Of a DNA stretch of 32,534 nucleotides, positions 24,221 to 31,885 are shown piece by piece. Below the pieces are notes generated by a model, which searched no databases, was not told where the DNA came from, and saw only the letters and a program-made list of their open reading frames with translations. The DNA is taken from positions 1 through 32,534 of the forward strand of contig JASJDC010000006.1 in NCBI GenBank assembly GCA_030065235.1, read 5' to 3'. Made by a program: the position numbers and the translations under genes. The DNA comes from Alphaproteobacteria bacterium. Its GTDB lineage: Bacteria > Pseudomonadota > Alphaproteobacteria > UBA8366 > Aestuariispiraceae. Numbering within the stretch: position 1 is the stretch's first letter; every line of letters starts with the position of its first letter.

Positions 24221-25024
24221 ATGACGACATCAGCCAAGGTTCGACGCGGCGCCGATCGCCCGTTATGGAAGCAGATTCACGACGCGTTGTTGGACGATAT
24301 CCGCGCAGGCCGATTGGAGGATGCCGGGCGCTTGCCCCCCGCAGGCAAGATTGCGGAAAGATTCGGCGTCAACCGGCATACAGTGCGCCAGGCGCTGCGC
24401 GCCCTGGATGAGGCTGGCGTCACGGTTACACGGCAGGGCGCGGGCAGCTACGTCGCCGGACATGTCGTCGACTACCCGATTTCTGAAAAGACCCGGTTCT
24501 CGGACATCGTTCTTAGCCTTGGAATGGCGCCGTCAGGTCAGATCGTCCAGATCAAGAAGCGCGTCGCCGGCAAAGTCATCGCAGAGGCGTTGCAGATTAG
24601 CGCGCGCGCGCGAATCGTCCTCATCGAACGGATCGTCTCGGTAGACGATCGCGTGATTGGAGTTGGGCGTCACCATTTCGCCGCGGAGCGATTTCCGGAG
24701 ATTGGAGAGACGGTCAAGACATGCGGCGGCATCACGGCGGCGCTAGAACGTAACGGTGTCGGCGCCTATTTCCGTCAGTCGACAATGGTCGCCGCCCGCA
24801 TGCCGTCGGCCCGTGAAGCGCGGTTGCTGAGCCAACGTCCGTCCGAACCCGTCTTGTTCGCGACCGCCATCAATGTAGATAGCGGCGGGTCGCCTATCGA
24901 ATATGGCGAGACGCTTTTCGCCGCCGGTCGCGTACGGCTCAGATTCGATGAGATTCGCGGCGAAAACGGGGAGCCTAGACCGAAGAATCCGCGACATCGA
25001 GCGCGACGTCAAAAAAGCTGCTGA
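24221..25024 (+). CDS. phnF: GntR/HutC-family phosphonate operon repressor PhnF
   Basis: This 267-residue regulator has an N-terminal winged helix: PLWKQIHDALLDDIRAG, then LPPAGKIAERFGVNRHTVRQ with LRALDEAGVTVTRQGAG. A UTRA effector domain follows (RFSDIVLSLGMAPSGQIV to YGETLFAAGRVRLRFD), as in HutC-type regulators. In C-P lyase loci PhnF represses the phn operon. The UTRA ligand is not known from sequence. I chose ATG 24221, just before the helix-turn-helix; ATG 24182 would add 13 residues. It is divergent from phnG, with the palindrome between them. Its 3' end overlaps the convergent LysR gene by 50 bases. Confidence 0.88.
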   Translation: MTTSAKVRRGADRPLWKQIHDALLDDIRAGRLEDAGRLPPAGKIAERFGVNRHTVRQALRALDEAGVTVTRQGAGSYVAGHVVDYPISEKTRFSDIVLSLGMAPSGQIVQIKKRVAGKVIAEALQISARARIVLIERIVSVDDRVIGVGRHHFAAERFPEIGETVKTCGGITAALERNGVGAYFRQSTMVAARMPSAREARLLSQRPSEPVLFATAINVDSGGSPIEYGETLFAAGRVRLRFDEIRGENGEPRPKNPRHRARRQKSC

Positions 25025-25856
25025 CCAGCCGGAGATCGCGTTTGTCGGCGAGCGTGATGATGCAATTCTTATAGCTTTCCGGCATCTCCTGTATCTCAAT
25101 CGCCGCCAGCGAGGTTGAGGGGAATTGCCCATTCTCCAGCATGATTCCCACGCCGACATTGTGGAGAACAGCTTCCTTCACCATGGGGAATGTCGCGGTC
25201 TTTAGGATCTTTGTCAGATCGATTCCCAACGCGTGGGACTTCTCCCGGACGATCCGCTGGGTCAGCGACCCGTCTTCCGGGACGATGAGCACCTCATCGC
25301 GAAGTTCCCGCAGCGACACGGTTTTCCGAGCGGCCAATGGGTGATCCACATGGACATAGGCCTTGTATCGCGTGGCGCCCATCTCATTGATGACAAACCC
25401 GTCCAAGGGCTCCGGTTGGACGATGATCGCAATGTCTATGTCGCGCTTCGGCAATTGGCGCATGATCATGTCCCAGCTCAGCAGCGTGAATTCAATGCGC
25501 ACATTTGGGTAAAGCGTCAGATAGCGGGATATGACGAGGAGAGACGGCGACGGCGCGTTCGCGGCGATGCGAAGATGCCCGGCAGAAACCTGTCCGTAGT
25601 CGTTGACCTTTTCTTCGACCAGTTGCTCCATTGTTCGAAGGCGATCGGAAATCTGAAACAACTCCCAGGCCGCCGGCGTCAATTCCAGCCCCTCGCGCCG
25701 ACGGGAAAACAGGTGCGTTCCCATAGCCTGCTCAAGCTTCGCGACATGTTGGGTGACCGATGATTGCGTCACCCCCATCGCGGCGGCGGCCTTAGAGAAG
25801 CTCCTCTGGCGCGCCGCCTCCGTGAAGGCTGCAATTTGATAGGGGCTGATCTTCAT
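24975..25856 (-). CDS. LysR-family transcriptional regulator
   Basis: This 293-residue LysR-type regulator has the N-terminal winged helix ISPYQIAAFTEAARQRSFSK, then AAAAMGVTQSSVTQHVAKLE and GTHLFSRRREGLELTPA. A two-lobed effector domain follows from about residue 92. It is transcribed away from the Ugp-like ABC operon at 26007, and a dyad typical of LysR sites lies between them. It probably controls that transporter and itself. The inducer is unknown; a phosphodiester or its product would fit the neighbours. Its end overlaps phnF, so the two regulators are convergent. Confidence 0.88.
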   Translation of the reverse strand: MKISPYQIAAFTEAARQRSFSKAAAAMGVTQSSVTQHVAKLEQAMGTHLFSRRREGLELTPAAWELFQISDRLRTMEQLVEEKVNDYGQVSAGHLRIAANAPSPSLLVISRYLTLYPNVRIEFTLLSWDMIMRQLPKRDIDIAIIVQPEPLDGFVINEMGATRYKAYVHVDHPLAARKTVSLRELRDEVLIVPEDGSLTQRIVREKSHALGIDLTKILKTATFPMVKEAVLHNVGVGIMLENGQFPSTSLAAIEIQEMPESYKNCIITLADKRDLRLVSSFFDVALDVADSSV

Positions 25857-25919
25857 CGTTCTTTTGGCGCCGCGCTGCTGATCCTGGCTCTCTCGGTCCG
25901 CAAGCGAGCTATACCAGAC

Positions 25920-25934
25920 ATTAGTGTCGGTAAT
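25920..25934. promoter_or_regulatory. Candidate LysR-type operator (T-N11-A dyad)
   Basis: ATTAGTGTCGGTAAT has the ATTA-N7-TAAT dyad of LysR recognition sites and satisfies T-N11-A. It lies 64 bases before the LysR start and 73 before the ABC ATPase start, where an autoregulatory site is expected. Such short motifs occur by chance, so the position is the main support. Confidence 0.5.
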
Positions 25935-26006
25935 ATTACGTCACGTCAGTGTAAAGCGACCTTGCTATGTCTGTGCGCAAGGGGATAGCGGCGCGCGGGG
26001 GCGCAG

Positions 26007-27182
26007 GTGAGTCATATTCAAGTAAATGCGATCGAGAAATCATTTGCCGACACCAAGGTGCTGCAAGGGGTTCAACTGGACATAAGGGGCGGCGAGTTTC
26101 TGACGCTGGTCGGCCCGTCCGGCTGCGGCAAGTCTACATTGCTGCGCATCATCGCCGGCCTAGAACGCCAGACATCGGGCGATGTCGTGATCGCCGGCCG
26201 AAACGTCAACGGCGTGCGCGCGAGCGAACGGGATTTGGCGATGGTTTTCCAGTCCTATGCGCTGTATCCGCATCTGACCGTGCGTGACAATATGATGACG
26301 CCGTTGCGGCTGCGGGACCTCTCCAAGGCGCAGCGGACGCCGCTGGTCGGACGCTATCTGCCGGGATCGAAGAAAAAACTGGCGGGGATCCGTGAGACCG
26401 TCGAGGAAACGGCGGATATCCTCAAGATCCGAGAACTGTTGGCGCGAAAGCCGGGTCAATTGTCCGGCGGCCAGCGCCAACGTGCGGCGCTGGGCCGCGC
26501 GATGGTGCGCCGCCCGGTCGCTTTTTTGATGGACGAGCCCTTGTCCAATCTCGACGCGGCGCTGCGTGTTCATATGCGCGCCGAATTGACCGATCTCCAT
26601 CGGCGTCTGCAGGCGACCTTCGTCTATGTCACCCACGATCAGGCCGAGGCGCTGACCATGTCGAGCCGCGTCGCCGTCATGATGGACGGGCGCATCCTGC
26701 AGTTGGACACGCCGATGGCGGTCTACGCCGATCCGGTCTCGCGCCGTGTCGCGGAATTTATCGGAAGCCCGAAGATCAACATCCTCCCCGGCCGCCTGGA
26801 CAGCGCCGGGCGCGTCACGGTTTTGGGTCACTCGATGGCGCGGCGAATCACCGATGCCGCGGCGCAGAGCGTGTCGGTCGGGATCAGGCCGGAGCATCTA
26901 ATTGACGTGCCGACCGACAGCGACGCGGCGGAATATGTCGGCGTGGTCCGGCGGCTCGAGCATTTGGGGTCGGATCTCTACATTCACGCCAGCCTTTCCG
27001 ACGGACAGGAAATGCTGATCATCCGCTCCGATCCGGACGCCGCTGCACGGTACAGCTATGGCGACCCGATCACGATCGCGCAGGTCAAGGGCGCCGCGCT
27101 GATTTTCGACGATAAGGGCGACCGGCTTCGCACCGCGCCGAAGAAAGAGAGCGCCGGTGACGATGCTCTGGAGGTCGCTTGA
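26007..27182 (+). CDS. ABC transporter ATP-binding protein, UgpC/MalK family
   Basis: This 391-residue importer ATPase has Walker A GPSGCGKST, Q-loop VFQSYALYPHLTVRDN, signature LSGGQRQRAALGRA and Walker B FLMDEPLSNLD, with the H-loop YVTHDQAEA. A C-terminal TOBE-like regulatory region follows (from about 235, GSPKINILPGRL to VGIRPEHL), as in UgpC and MalK. After the Q-loop there is an extra segment of roughly 20 residues (SKAQRTPLVGRYLPGSKKK) that common MalK lacks. The start is GTG 26007; there is no strong ribosome site, only GGGGGCGC. The stop overlaps the next gene as TGATG. It powers the two permeases that follow. Confidence 0.92.
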   Translation: MSHIQVNAIEKSFADTKVLQGVQLDIRGGEFLTLVGPSGCGKSTLLRIIAGLERQTSGDVVIAGRNVNGVRASERDLAMVFQSYALYPHLTVRDNMMTPLRLRDLSKAQRTPLVGRYLPGSKKKLAGIRETVEETADILKIRELLARKPGQLSGGQRQRAALGRAMVRRPVAFLMDEPLSNLDAALRVHMRAELTDLHRRLQATFVYVTHDQAEALTMSSRVAVMMDGRILQLDTPMAVYADPVSRRVAEFIGSPKINILPGRLDSAGRVTVLGHSMARRITDAAAQSVSVGIRPEHLIDVPTDSDAAEYVGVVRRLEHLGSDLYIHASLSDGQEMLIIRSDPDAAARYSYGDPITIAQVKGAALIFDDKGDRLRTAPKKESAGDDALEVA

Positions 27183-28138
27183 TGGCGCCGCGTTCCACCG
27201 GCTATTGGTTCACGGCGCCCGCGCTGACCTTGATGGCGATCATCCTGCTCTTACCGGTGCTGATCGCCGCCGGACTTTCATTCACCGACTACTCGCTGGG
27301 CAATCAGAGCGCCAACTGGGTCGGCGCAGAGAATTACGAAAAGATCGTAAGCCGCTCGACCTATCAAAAGATGTTCACCGCTTCGATCATCTATGTCTTG
27401 GTCGTCGTTCCGGTCTCGGTAGTGTTGGGCCTGGGCGCCGCGCTATTGATCAACTCGCTTTCATTCGGCGGCGATCTCTACAAGACGATCTTCTTTCTGC
27501 CGGTCATGGCGGCGCTGTTGGCCATGGCAATCGTGTGGGAGTTTGCGCTTCACAACTCCGTCGGCATCGTCAATGAGATGTTTCAGGCGGGTTGCGGGAC
27601 GATCATCGAATGGGTCTTCAACTGGGGATGGATTCCCTTCGTCGATGGCAGTCAGACATGGTACGGCCGGAACTGCGCGTCTCAGGAATTCCCGCTCTGG
27701 CTGCGCGACCGGAATTACGCCTTGGCGACCATCTGCTTCATCGGGATCTGGCAAGCGTTCGGCTTCAACATGGTTCTGTATCTGGCGGGGCTGACGTCGA
27801 TTCCGCGAGAGCTTTTGCAAGCGGCGGAAATGGATGGCGCCAAGAGCGCGTGGGAAAGATTTCGCCTCGTGATCTGGCCGATGTTGGGGCCGACCACGGT
27901 CTTCGTCGTGACCATCACCTCGATCCGATCATTCCAAGTCTTCGATACGATTGAGGCGCTGACCCAGGGCGGGCCGTCAAAATCGACCTATGTGATGATG
28001 TACGCGATCTACGAGAAAGCCATTCAGCAGAATCTGATGGGGATCGGCGCGGCGATCACAATCGTCTTCCTCGGTTTCGTATTGGTCATCACCTTTATGC
28101 AACGCTATCTCGTCGAGCGGCGGGTGCATTACTCATGA
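27182..28138 (+). CDS. ABC transporter permease, UgpA/MalF type
   Basis: This 318-residue permease has a first hydrophobic helix at about 14-32 and further helices at about 66-90, 101-122 and beyond. The coupling loop EMDGAKSAWERFRLVIWPML fits the EAA motif of carbohydrate-type importers. Between helices near 137 and 180 there is a periplasmic loop longer than usual with Cys138 and Cys165. I start at ATG 27182, which shares one base with the ATPase stop and has GGAGG upstream; a TTG at 27179 is the alternative. The next gene overlaps by ATGA. Closest by pattern to glycerol-phosphate and sugar systems. Confidence 0.9.
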   Translation: MAPRSTGYWFTAPALTLMAIILLLPVLIAAGLSFTDYSLGNQSANWVGAENYEKIVSRSTYQKMFTASIIYVLVVVPVSVVLGLGAALLINSLSFGGDLYKTIFFLPVMAALLAMAIVWEFALHNSVGIVNEMFQAGCGTIIEWVFNWGWIPFVDGSQTWYGRNCASQEFPLWLRDRNYALATICFIGIWQAFGFNMVLYLAGLTSIPRELLQAAEMDGAKSAWERFRLVIWPMLGPTTVFVVTITSIRSFQVFDTIEALTQGGPSKSTYVMMYAIYEKAIQQNLMGIGAAITIVFLGFVLVITFMQRYLVERRVHYS

Positions 28139-29112
28139 ACCGTATTCACTATCTCGGCGAGAGTTGGAAGCATCTGATCCTGATTCTGGGGTCCATGATC
28201 GTAATCCTGCCCTTCTACGTTATGGTCAGCTTTTCCTTGAAGAGCCCCGGACAGATCGAGAGGAACGAGGGCGGGTTCTTCGGCACCGAAAACAGCATGG
28301 TTGATGAGCGCTGCGTGAAACTGCGGGAACCCGATCGGAACGCCATCGCCGCCGCGCGGGACCGTTTCGAAGGCCTGGACGACACACAGATCTATCGGGC
28401 GTTGCTCGCCGAAATCGAGACCGACTGCTCGATGCACCCCATCGTCTACAACTATAGCAAAGCCTTCTCCGAGGCGCCGCTGCTGCGCTATCTGATGAAC
28501 GGGGTGATCGTGACTGTCTCGATCTTCGTCATTCAGGTCATCGTTGCGCTACCCTGCGCCTACGCGCTGGCCAAACTGAGATTTCGAGGCCGCGGGTTCG
28601 TGTTTGGCATGGTGATCTTCTGCCTGCTGATCCCGGTCCATGCGATTGCGCTGCCGCTCTATATCATGCTGGCGAAGGTCGGGCTGACCAACACCTACGC
28701 CGCCTTGATCATTCCCTGGACGATCTCCGTCTTTGGCATCTTCCTGATGCGCCAGTTCTTTATGACCGTGCCGGACGACCTGATCGACGCGGCCCGGATG
28801 GACGGCATGAGCGAATTCTGGATCGTTTGGAAAGTGATGCTGCCCACCGCCATCCCGGCCTTGCTGGCTTTCGCGATCTTCTCGGTTGTCGCGCATTGGA
28901 ATGATTACTTCTGGCCGCGCATCGTCGTCACCGGGAACCGCGATCTGTTCACCCCGCCGCTCGGGCTACGGGAGTTCAAGGGAGACGCGGACGGGAGTTT
29001 CTTTGGACCAATGATGGCGACCGCGACGATCATCGTCATGCCGCTCATTGTCGCCTTCCTACTGGCGCAACGACGGTTCATTGAGGGGATCACCCTGTCC
29101 GGCATGAAATAG
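28135..29112 (+). CDS. ABC transporter permease, UgpE/MalG type
   Basis: This 325-residue permease has TM1 (HLILILGSMIVILPFYVMV), followed by a soluble segment of about 65 residues before NYSKAF. Most MalG/UgpE proteins have only 20 to 25 residues there. The insert has Cys60 and Cys98. The rest is canonical: VIVTVSIFVIQVIVALPCAYALAKL, then DDLIDAARMDGMSEFWIVWK as the EAA coupling loop, and ending RFIEGITLSGMK. The start overlaps the previous stop as ATGA. It should form the channel with the 27182 product. Confidence 0.92.
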   Translation: MNRIHYLGESWKHLILILGSMIVILPFYVMVSFSLKSPGQIERNEGGFFGTENSMVDERCVKLREPDRNAIAAARDRFEGLDDTQIYRALLAEIETDCSMHPIVYNYSKAFSEAPLLRYLMNGVIVTVSIFVIQVIVALPCAYALAKLRFRGRGFVFGMVIFCLLIPVHAIALPLYIMLAKVGLTNTYAALIIPWTISVFGIFLMRQFFMTVPDDLIDAARMDGMSEFWIVWKVMLPTAIPALLAFAIFSVVAHWNDYFWPRIVVTGNRDLFTPPLGLREFKGDADGSFFGPMMATATIIVMPLIVAFLLAQRRFIEGITLSGMK

Positions 29113-29150
29113 CGGGAAGGGGCAAATAATTCGGCCGACCGCCGAAAAGG

Positions 29151-29183
29151 GATCCCGGTCCGTCGCCACAACGGACCGGGATC
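29151..29183 (+). other. Perfect 13-bp hairpin ahead of the binding-protein gene
   Basis: GATCCCGGTCCGT (29151-29163) pairs fully with ACGGACCGGGATC (29171-29183) around CGCCACA. There is no U-tract, so a terminator is less likely than a stabilising 5' structure or processing site between permease and binding-protein messages. Confidence 0.7.
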
Positions 29184-29204
29184 GAACAGCGAAGGAGAAA
29201 GAGT

Positions 29205-30464
29205 ATGAAACGTACACTCACCGCCGCCGTTATTCTGACGGCCGCATCCCTATCACCCGCTCTGGCGGAAGAAAAGGTGACGATCGAGTTCGCCTACCCG
29301 TATTCGCATCTGTTCGATGTGACCTACGAAAAGATCTTACCGAAATTCAATGCGCAGTATCCGCATATCGAGGTGGTCATGCGGGCGACCTATGAGAGTT
29401 ACGAGGACGGCACCAATACAATCCTGCGCGAAGCGGTGTCCGGCGACCTGCCGGACGTCACGATGCAGGGCTTGAATCGCCAGGCGATCCTCGTGGAGAA
29501 AGGCATCGCCAAGTCGCTGGAGCCCTATATCGCCAAAGAGGCCGACTTTGAGAAAGACGGCTATCACGCCGCGATGCTCGAACTGGGCACCTTTAATGAA
29601 AGGGTGCATGGGCTGCCCTTTTCCGTCTCGCTGCCGGTCGGCTACTACAACATGGATTTGATGTCGCAGGCGGGGATCACCGAAATGCCCCGAACCTGGG
29701 ACGAAGTCGTCGCGACCTGCAAATCGTTGCGCGCGGCCGGCGTCAACAACCCCATCTTCTGGGGTTGGAACATCACCGGGAACTGGTTCCTTCAAGCGCT
29801 GATGTGGAGCCAGGGCGCCCCCACGATGAAGGAGGGCGCGTTCAACGTCGCCGCCGACGAGGGACTGACCTCGCTTGAAACGATGCATACGATCTTCCGC
29901 GAATGCGATATGCAAAATCTGGAATGGAAAGAGGCGCTGGCCTCCTTCTCCGCCGGTCAAGTCGCCATGATGTTCTGGTCGACTTCCGCGCTTGGGGCCG
30001 TCGAGCGCTCCCAAGGCGACTTCACGCTGAAGACAGGGCCGTTTCCCGGCATCGGCGGTACGCCGCAAGGCCTTCCGGCGGGCGGCAATTCGGCCATGCT
30101 GGTATCGACCTCCGAGGATCCGAAAGAACTGGAAGCCGCCTGGTTGTGGCTCAAATTCATCACCTCCGGCGAGGGGGCGGCGGATGTCGCGCGGACAACC
30201 GGGTACATGCCGCCCAACAAGGCGGCGAATGAGATCATTCTGGCCGACTTCTACAAGAACAACCCGAACAAGCAGACCGCGGTCGATCAATTGCCGTTGC
30301 TGCGCGAGTGGCAGGCTTATCCGGGCGACAATGGCCTTGCGATTACACAGGTCATCTATGATGGCATAGAAAGCATTGTCGTAGGCGAAAGTGACGATAT
30401 GCAGGAACTGCAGGAAGAATTGGTCGAGGAGGTCGAAGACCTTCTGCCGACCAAAGGGTCTTAG
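29205..30464 (+). CDS. ABC transporter periplasmic binding protein, UgpB-like (family 1)
   Basis: This 419-residue extracellular solute-binding protein has a Sec signal (MKRTLTAAVILTAASLSPALA). The mature part has the UgpB/MalE-like layout: VTIEFAYPYSHLFDVTYEKI, VSGDLPDVTMQG, VGYYNMDLMSQAG, then PRTWDEV and ITSGEGAADVARTTGYMP. The YYNxDLxxxAG and PxTWDEV motifs are shared with glycerol-3-phosphate binding proteins. The C-terminal 30 residues are acidic and helical. AGGAGAAAGAG lies just before ATG 29205. It serves the 26007-29112 transporter. Given the next gene, glycerophosphodiesters are a reasonable guess for the ligand; a sugar is the alternative. Confidence 0.9.
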   Translation: MKRTLTAAVILTAASLSPALAEEKVTIEFAYPYSHLFDVTYEKILPKFNAQYPHIEVVMRATYESYEDGTNTILREAVSGDLPDVTMQGLNRQAILVEKGIAKSLEPYIAKEADFEKDGYHAAMLELGTFNERVHGLPFSVSLPVGYYNMDLMSQAGITEMPRTWDEVVATCKSLRAAGVNNPIFWGWNITGNWFLQALMWSQGAPTMKEGAFNVAADEGLTSLETMHTIFRECDMQNLEWKEALASFSAGQVAMMFWSTSALGAVERSQGDFTLKTGPFPGIGGTPQGLPAGGNSAMLVSTSEDPKELEAAWLWLKFITSGEGAADVARTTGYMPPNKAANEIILADFYKNNPNKQTAVDQLPLLREWQAYPGDNGLAITQVIYDGIESIVVGESDDMQELQEELVEEVEDLLPTKGS

Positions 30465-30547
30465 GACCGGACCTGATTTCGGGATCGATCGAGGGGTCGG
30501 CCAATGCGTCGCCGTCCCCTCCCTCCCGGCCATCATGCGAGGGCGAT

Positions 30548-31384
30548 ATGAAACTACTGCACCTGACAGACACGCATTTCGTGCCTAAAGGCGAAACGCT
30601 GTATGGCGGCGATCCGTGCGCCACGCTTGAAAAAGCCGTCATCGATATCAACCGCCATCACGCCGACGCGGACTTGGTTGTGATCACGGGGGATCTGACC
30701 CATTGGGGCGAGAAAGCGGCTTTCGACTGTCTCGCGGCGACGCTTGACCCGCTGACGCCGCCTGTACGCCTTCTGGTGGGCAATCATGACGACAGGGCCG
30801 TCTTCGCAGAGACCTTTCCGGACCAGCCGACCGACGAAGACGGCTTCGTTCAATCGGTTCACGACACTGAAGCCGGACGCCTGTTGTTTCTCGATACGAT
30901 GCTTGAAGGCACGCACGCGGGCTGGTATTGCGCTCAGCGCCGCGCGTGGCTGGACCGACAGCTTCAGGCGGCGCGCGATGACGCCATGCCGGTCTTTTTG
31001 TTCATGCATCATCCGCCCTTCCGGATCGGGCTTTCCACGCTCGACGCCATTTCCCTGCAAGAGGCGGATTTGTTCTGGGAGACGATCGAACCCTACGCAA
31101 ACCAGATCCGACACTTGTTCTTCGGTCATATCCATCGTCCCTTATCCGGCAACTGGAAGGGGATATCGGTCTCCGCCTTGCGGTCGATGAACCATCAATG
31201 CCGTTTGGAATTCGAACCGCTGGAAGGCATTCCCGGCAGTTTCGAACCGCCCGCCTACGCAGTGGTCTTGATCGACGGCGAGTCCGTCATCGTCCACACC
31301 CATGATTTCATGGATCAAAGCCAGAAGTTCTGGCTCAACGACAGCCCGGTCAAAGACTGGGCGGTGCGCTACGCACATCCTTAG
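30548..31384 (+). CDS. Metallophosphodiesterase, GpdQ-like (calcineurin-like fold)
   Basis: This 278-residue cytoplasmic enzyme has the full binuclear metal set: Asp8 and His10 in LLHLTDTHF, Asp49 in ITGDLT, Asn79-His80 in VGNHDDR, His154 or His155 in FMHHPPF, and His194 and His196 in FFGHIHRPL. The spacing follows that of Enterobacter GpdQ (as I recall D8, H10, D50, N80, H156, H195, H197), and the start KGETLYGG also matches GpdQ. GpdQ hydrolyses glycerophosphodiesters and is promiscuous towards other phosphodiesters; CpdA-type cyclic-AMP esterases are the nearest alternative. It follows the Ugp-like genes by 83 bases, so uptake and hydrolysis are probably coupled. Its last 35 bases overlap the minus-strand gene at 31350. 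Confidence 0.9.
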   Translation: MKLLHLTDTHFVPKGETLYGGDPCATLEKAVIDINRHHADADLVVITGDLTHWGEKAAFDCLAATLDPLTPPVRLLVGNHDDRAVFAETFPDQPTDEDGFVQSVHDTEAGRLLFLDTMLEGTHAGWYCAQRRAWLDRQLQAARDDAMPVFLFMHHPPFRIGLSTLDAISLQEADLFWETIEPYANQIRHLFFGHIHRPLSGNWKGISVSALRSMNHQCRLEFEPLEGIPGSFEPPAYAVVLIDGESVIVHTHDFMDQSQKFWLNDSPVKDWAVRYAHP

Positions 31385-31724
31385 CCGACGCGCCAAGGAA
31401 AGTTTCGTGGACAAATCGATAGATAAGACGCTGAGAATATCGATAGCGGTATCGCAAAAACGACAAGTCAGTCAGCGCCAGTTCTCCGAGTTGACGCGCT
31501 TCCACGGTCGCTGAAGCCACAATCACGTGATTTTCAGAAAAGGTCACATAATCAACGCCGTCCGTACAGGGCGGCGTTTTGGTGTCTGCAGACTGCGAAA
31601 ACGCGAGGATGCCAATGATCTTGCTGGTCAGCGACACCGCCTGCTTGTTCATTCCGTTCGCCGCCACCGGCGATGTCTGCAGGCGCTTTTTCAGTACAGC
31701 CTTGCAGTCTTCGAGTGTTTCCAT
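31350..31724 (-). CDS. Orphan protein of 124 residues
   Basis: I do not recognise a family. The frame has GC-biased third positions much like its neighbours, which argues that it is real rather than a shadow. The middle is moderately hydrophobic (VSLTSKIIGILAFSQSA), followed by VDYVTFSENHVIVASATVEA and a Tyr/Arg-rich stretch LRYRYRYSQRLIYRF. No signal peptide is obvious. Two cysteines are present (residues 7 and 53). GAGG lies only 2 bases before the ATG, which is a poor ribosome site. It converges on and overlaps the phosphodiesterase gene by 35 bases and is divergent from the isomerase gene. Confidence 0.5.
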   Translation of the reverse strand: METLEDCKAVLKKRLQTSPVAANGMNKQAVSLTSKIIGILAFSQSADTKTPPCTDGVDYVTFSENHVIVASATVEARQLGELALTDLSFLRYRYRYSQRLIYRFVHETFLGASAKDVRSAPPSL

Positions 31725-31885
31725 AGCCTCAGCCCAATAGCCGTCGCCGTCGGGTTACAGGGCGCCGGGTCGCACGCTAGAAATTGACAGCGCGCCATAC
31801 CCATTGAGATCATCCCGTGCTACGCTTCGATAATTGTAATTCCGCAGATCAACAAGGCGGCGCAACACATAGGGGAGGATCGGCC

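Noticed and set aside
29337-30536. Minus-strand open frame of 399 codons across the UgpB-like gene
   Set aside because: Shadow of a well supported binding protein; composition is typical of antisense frames and no domain is seen.
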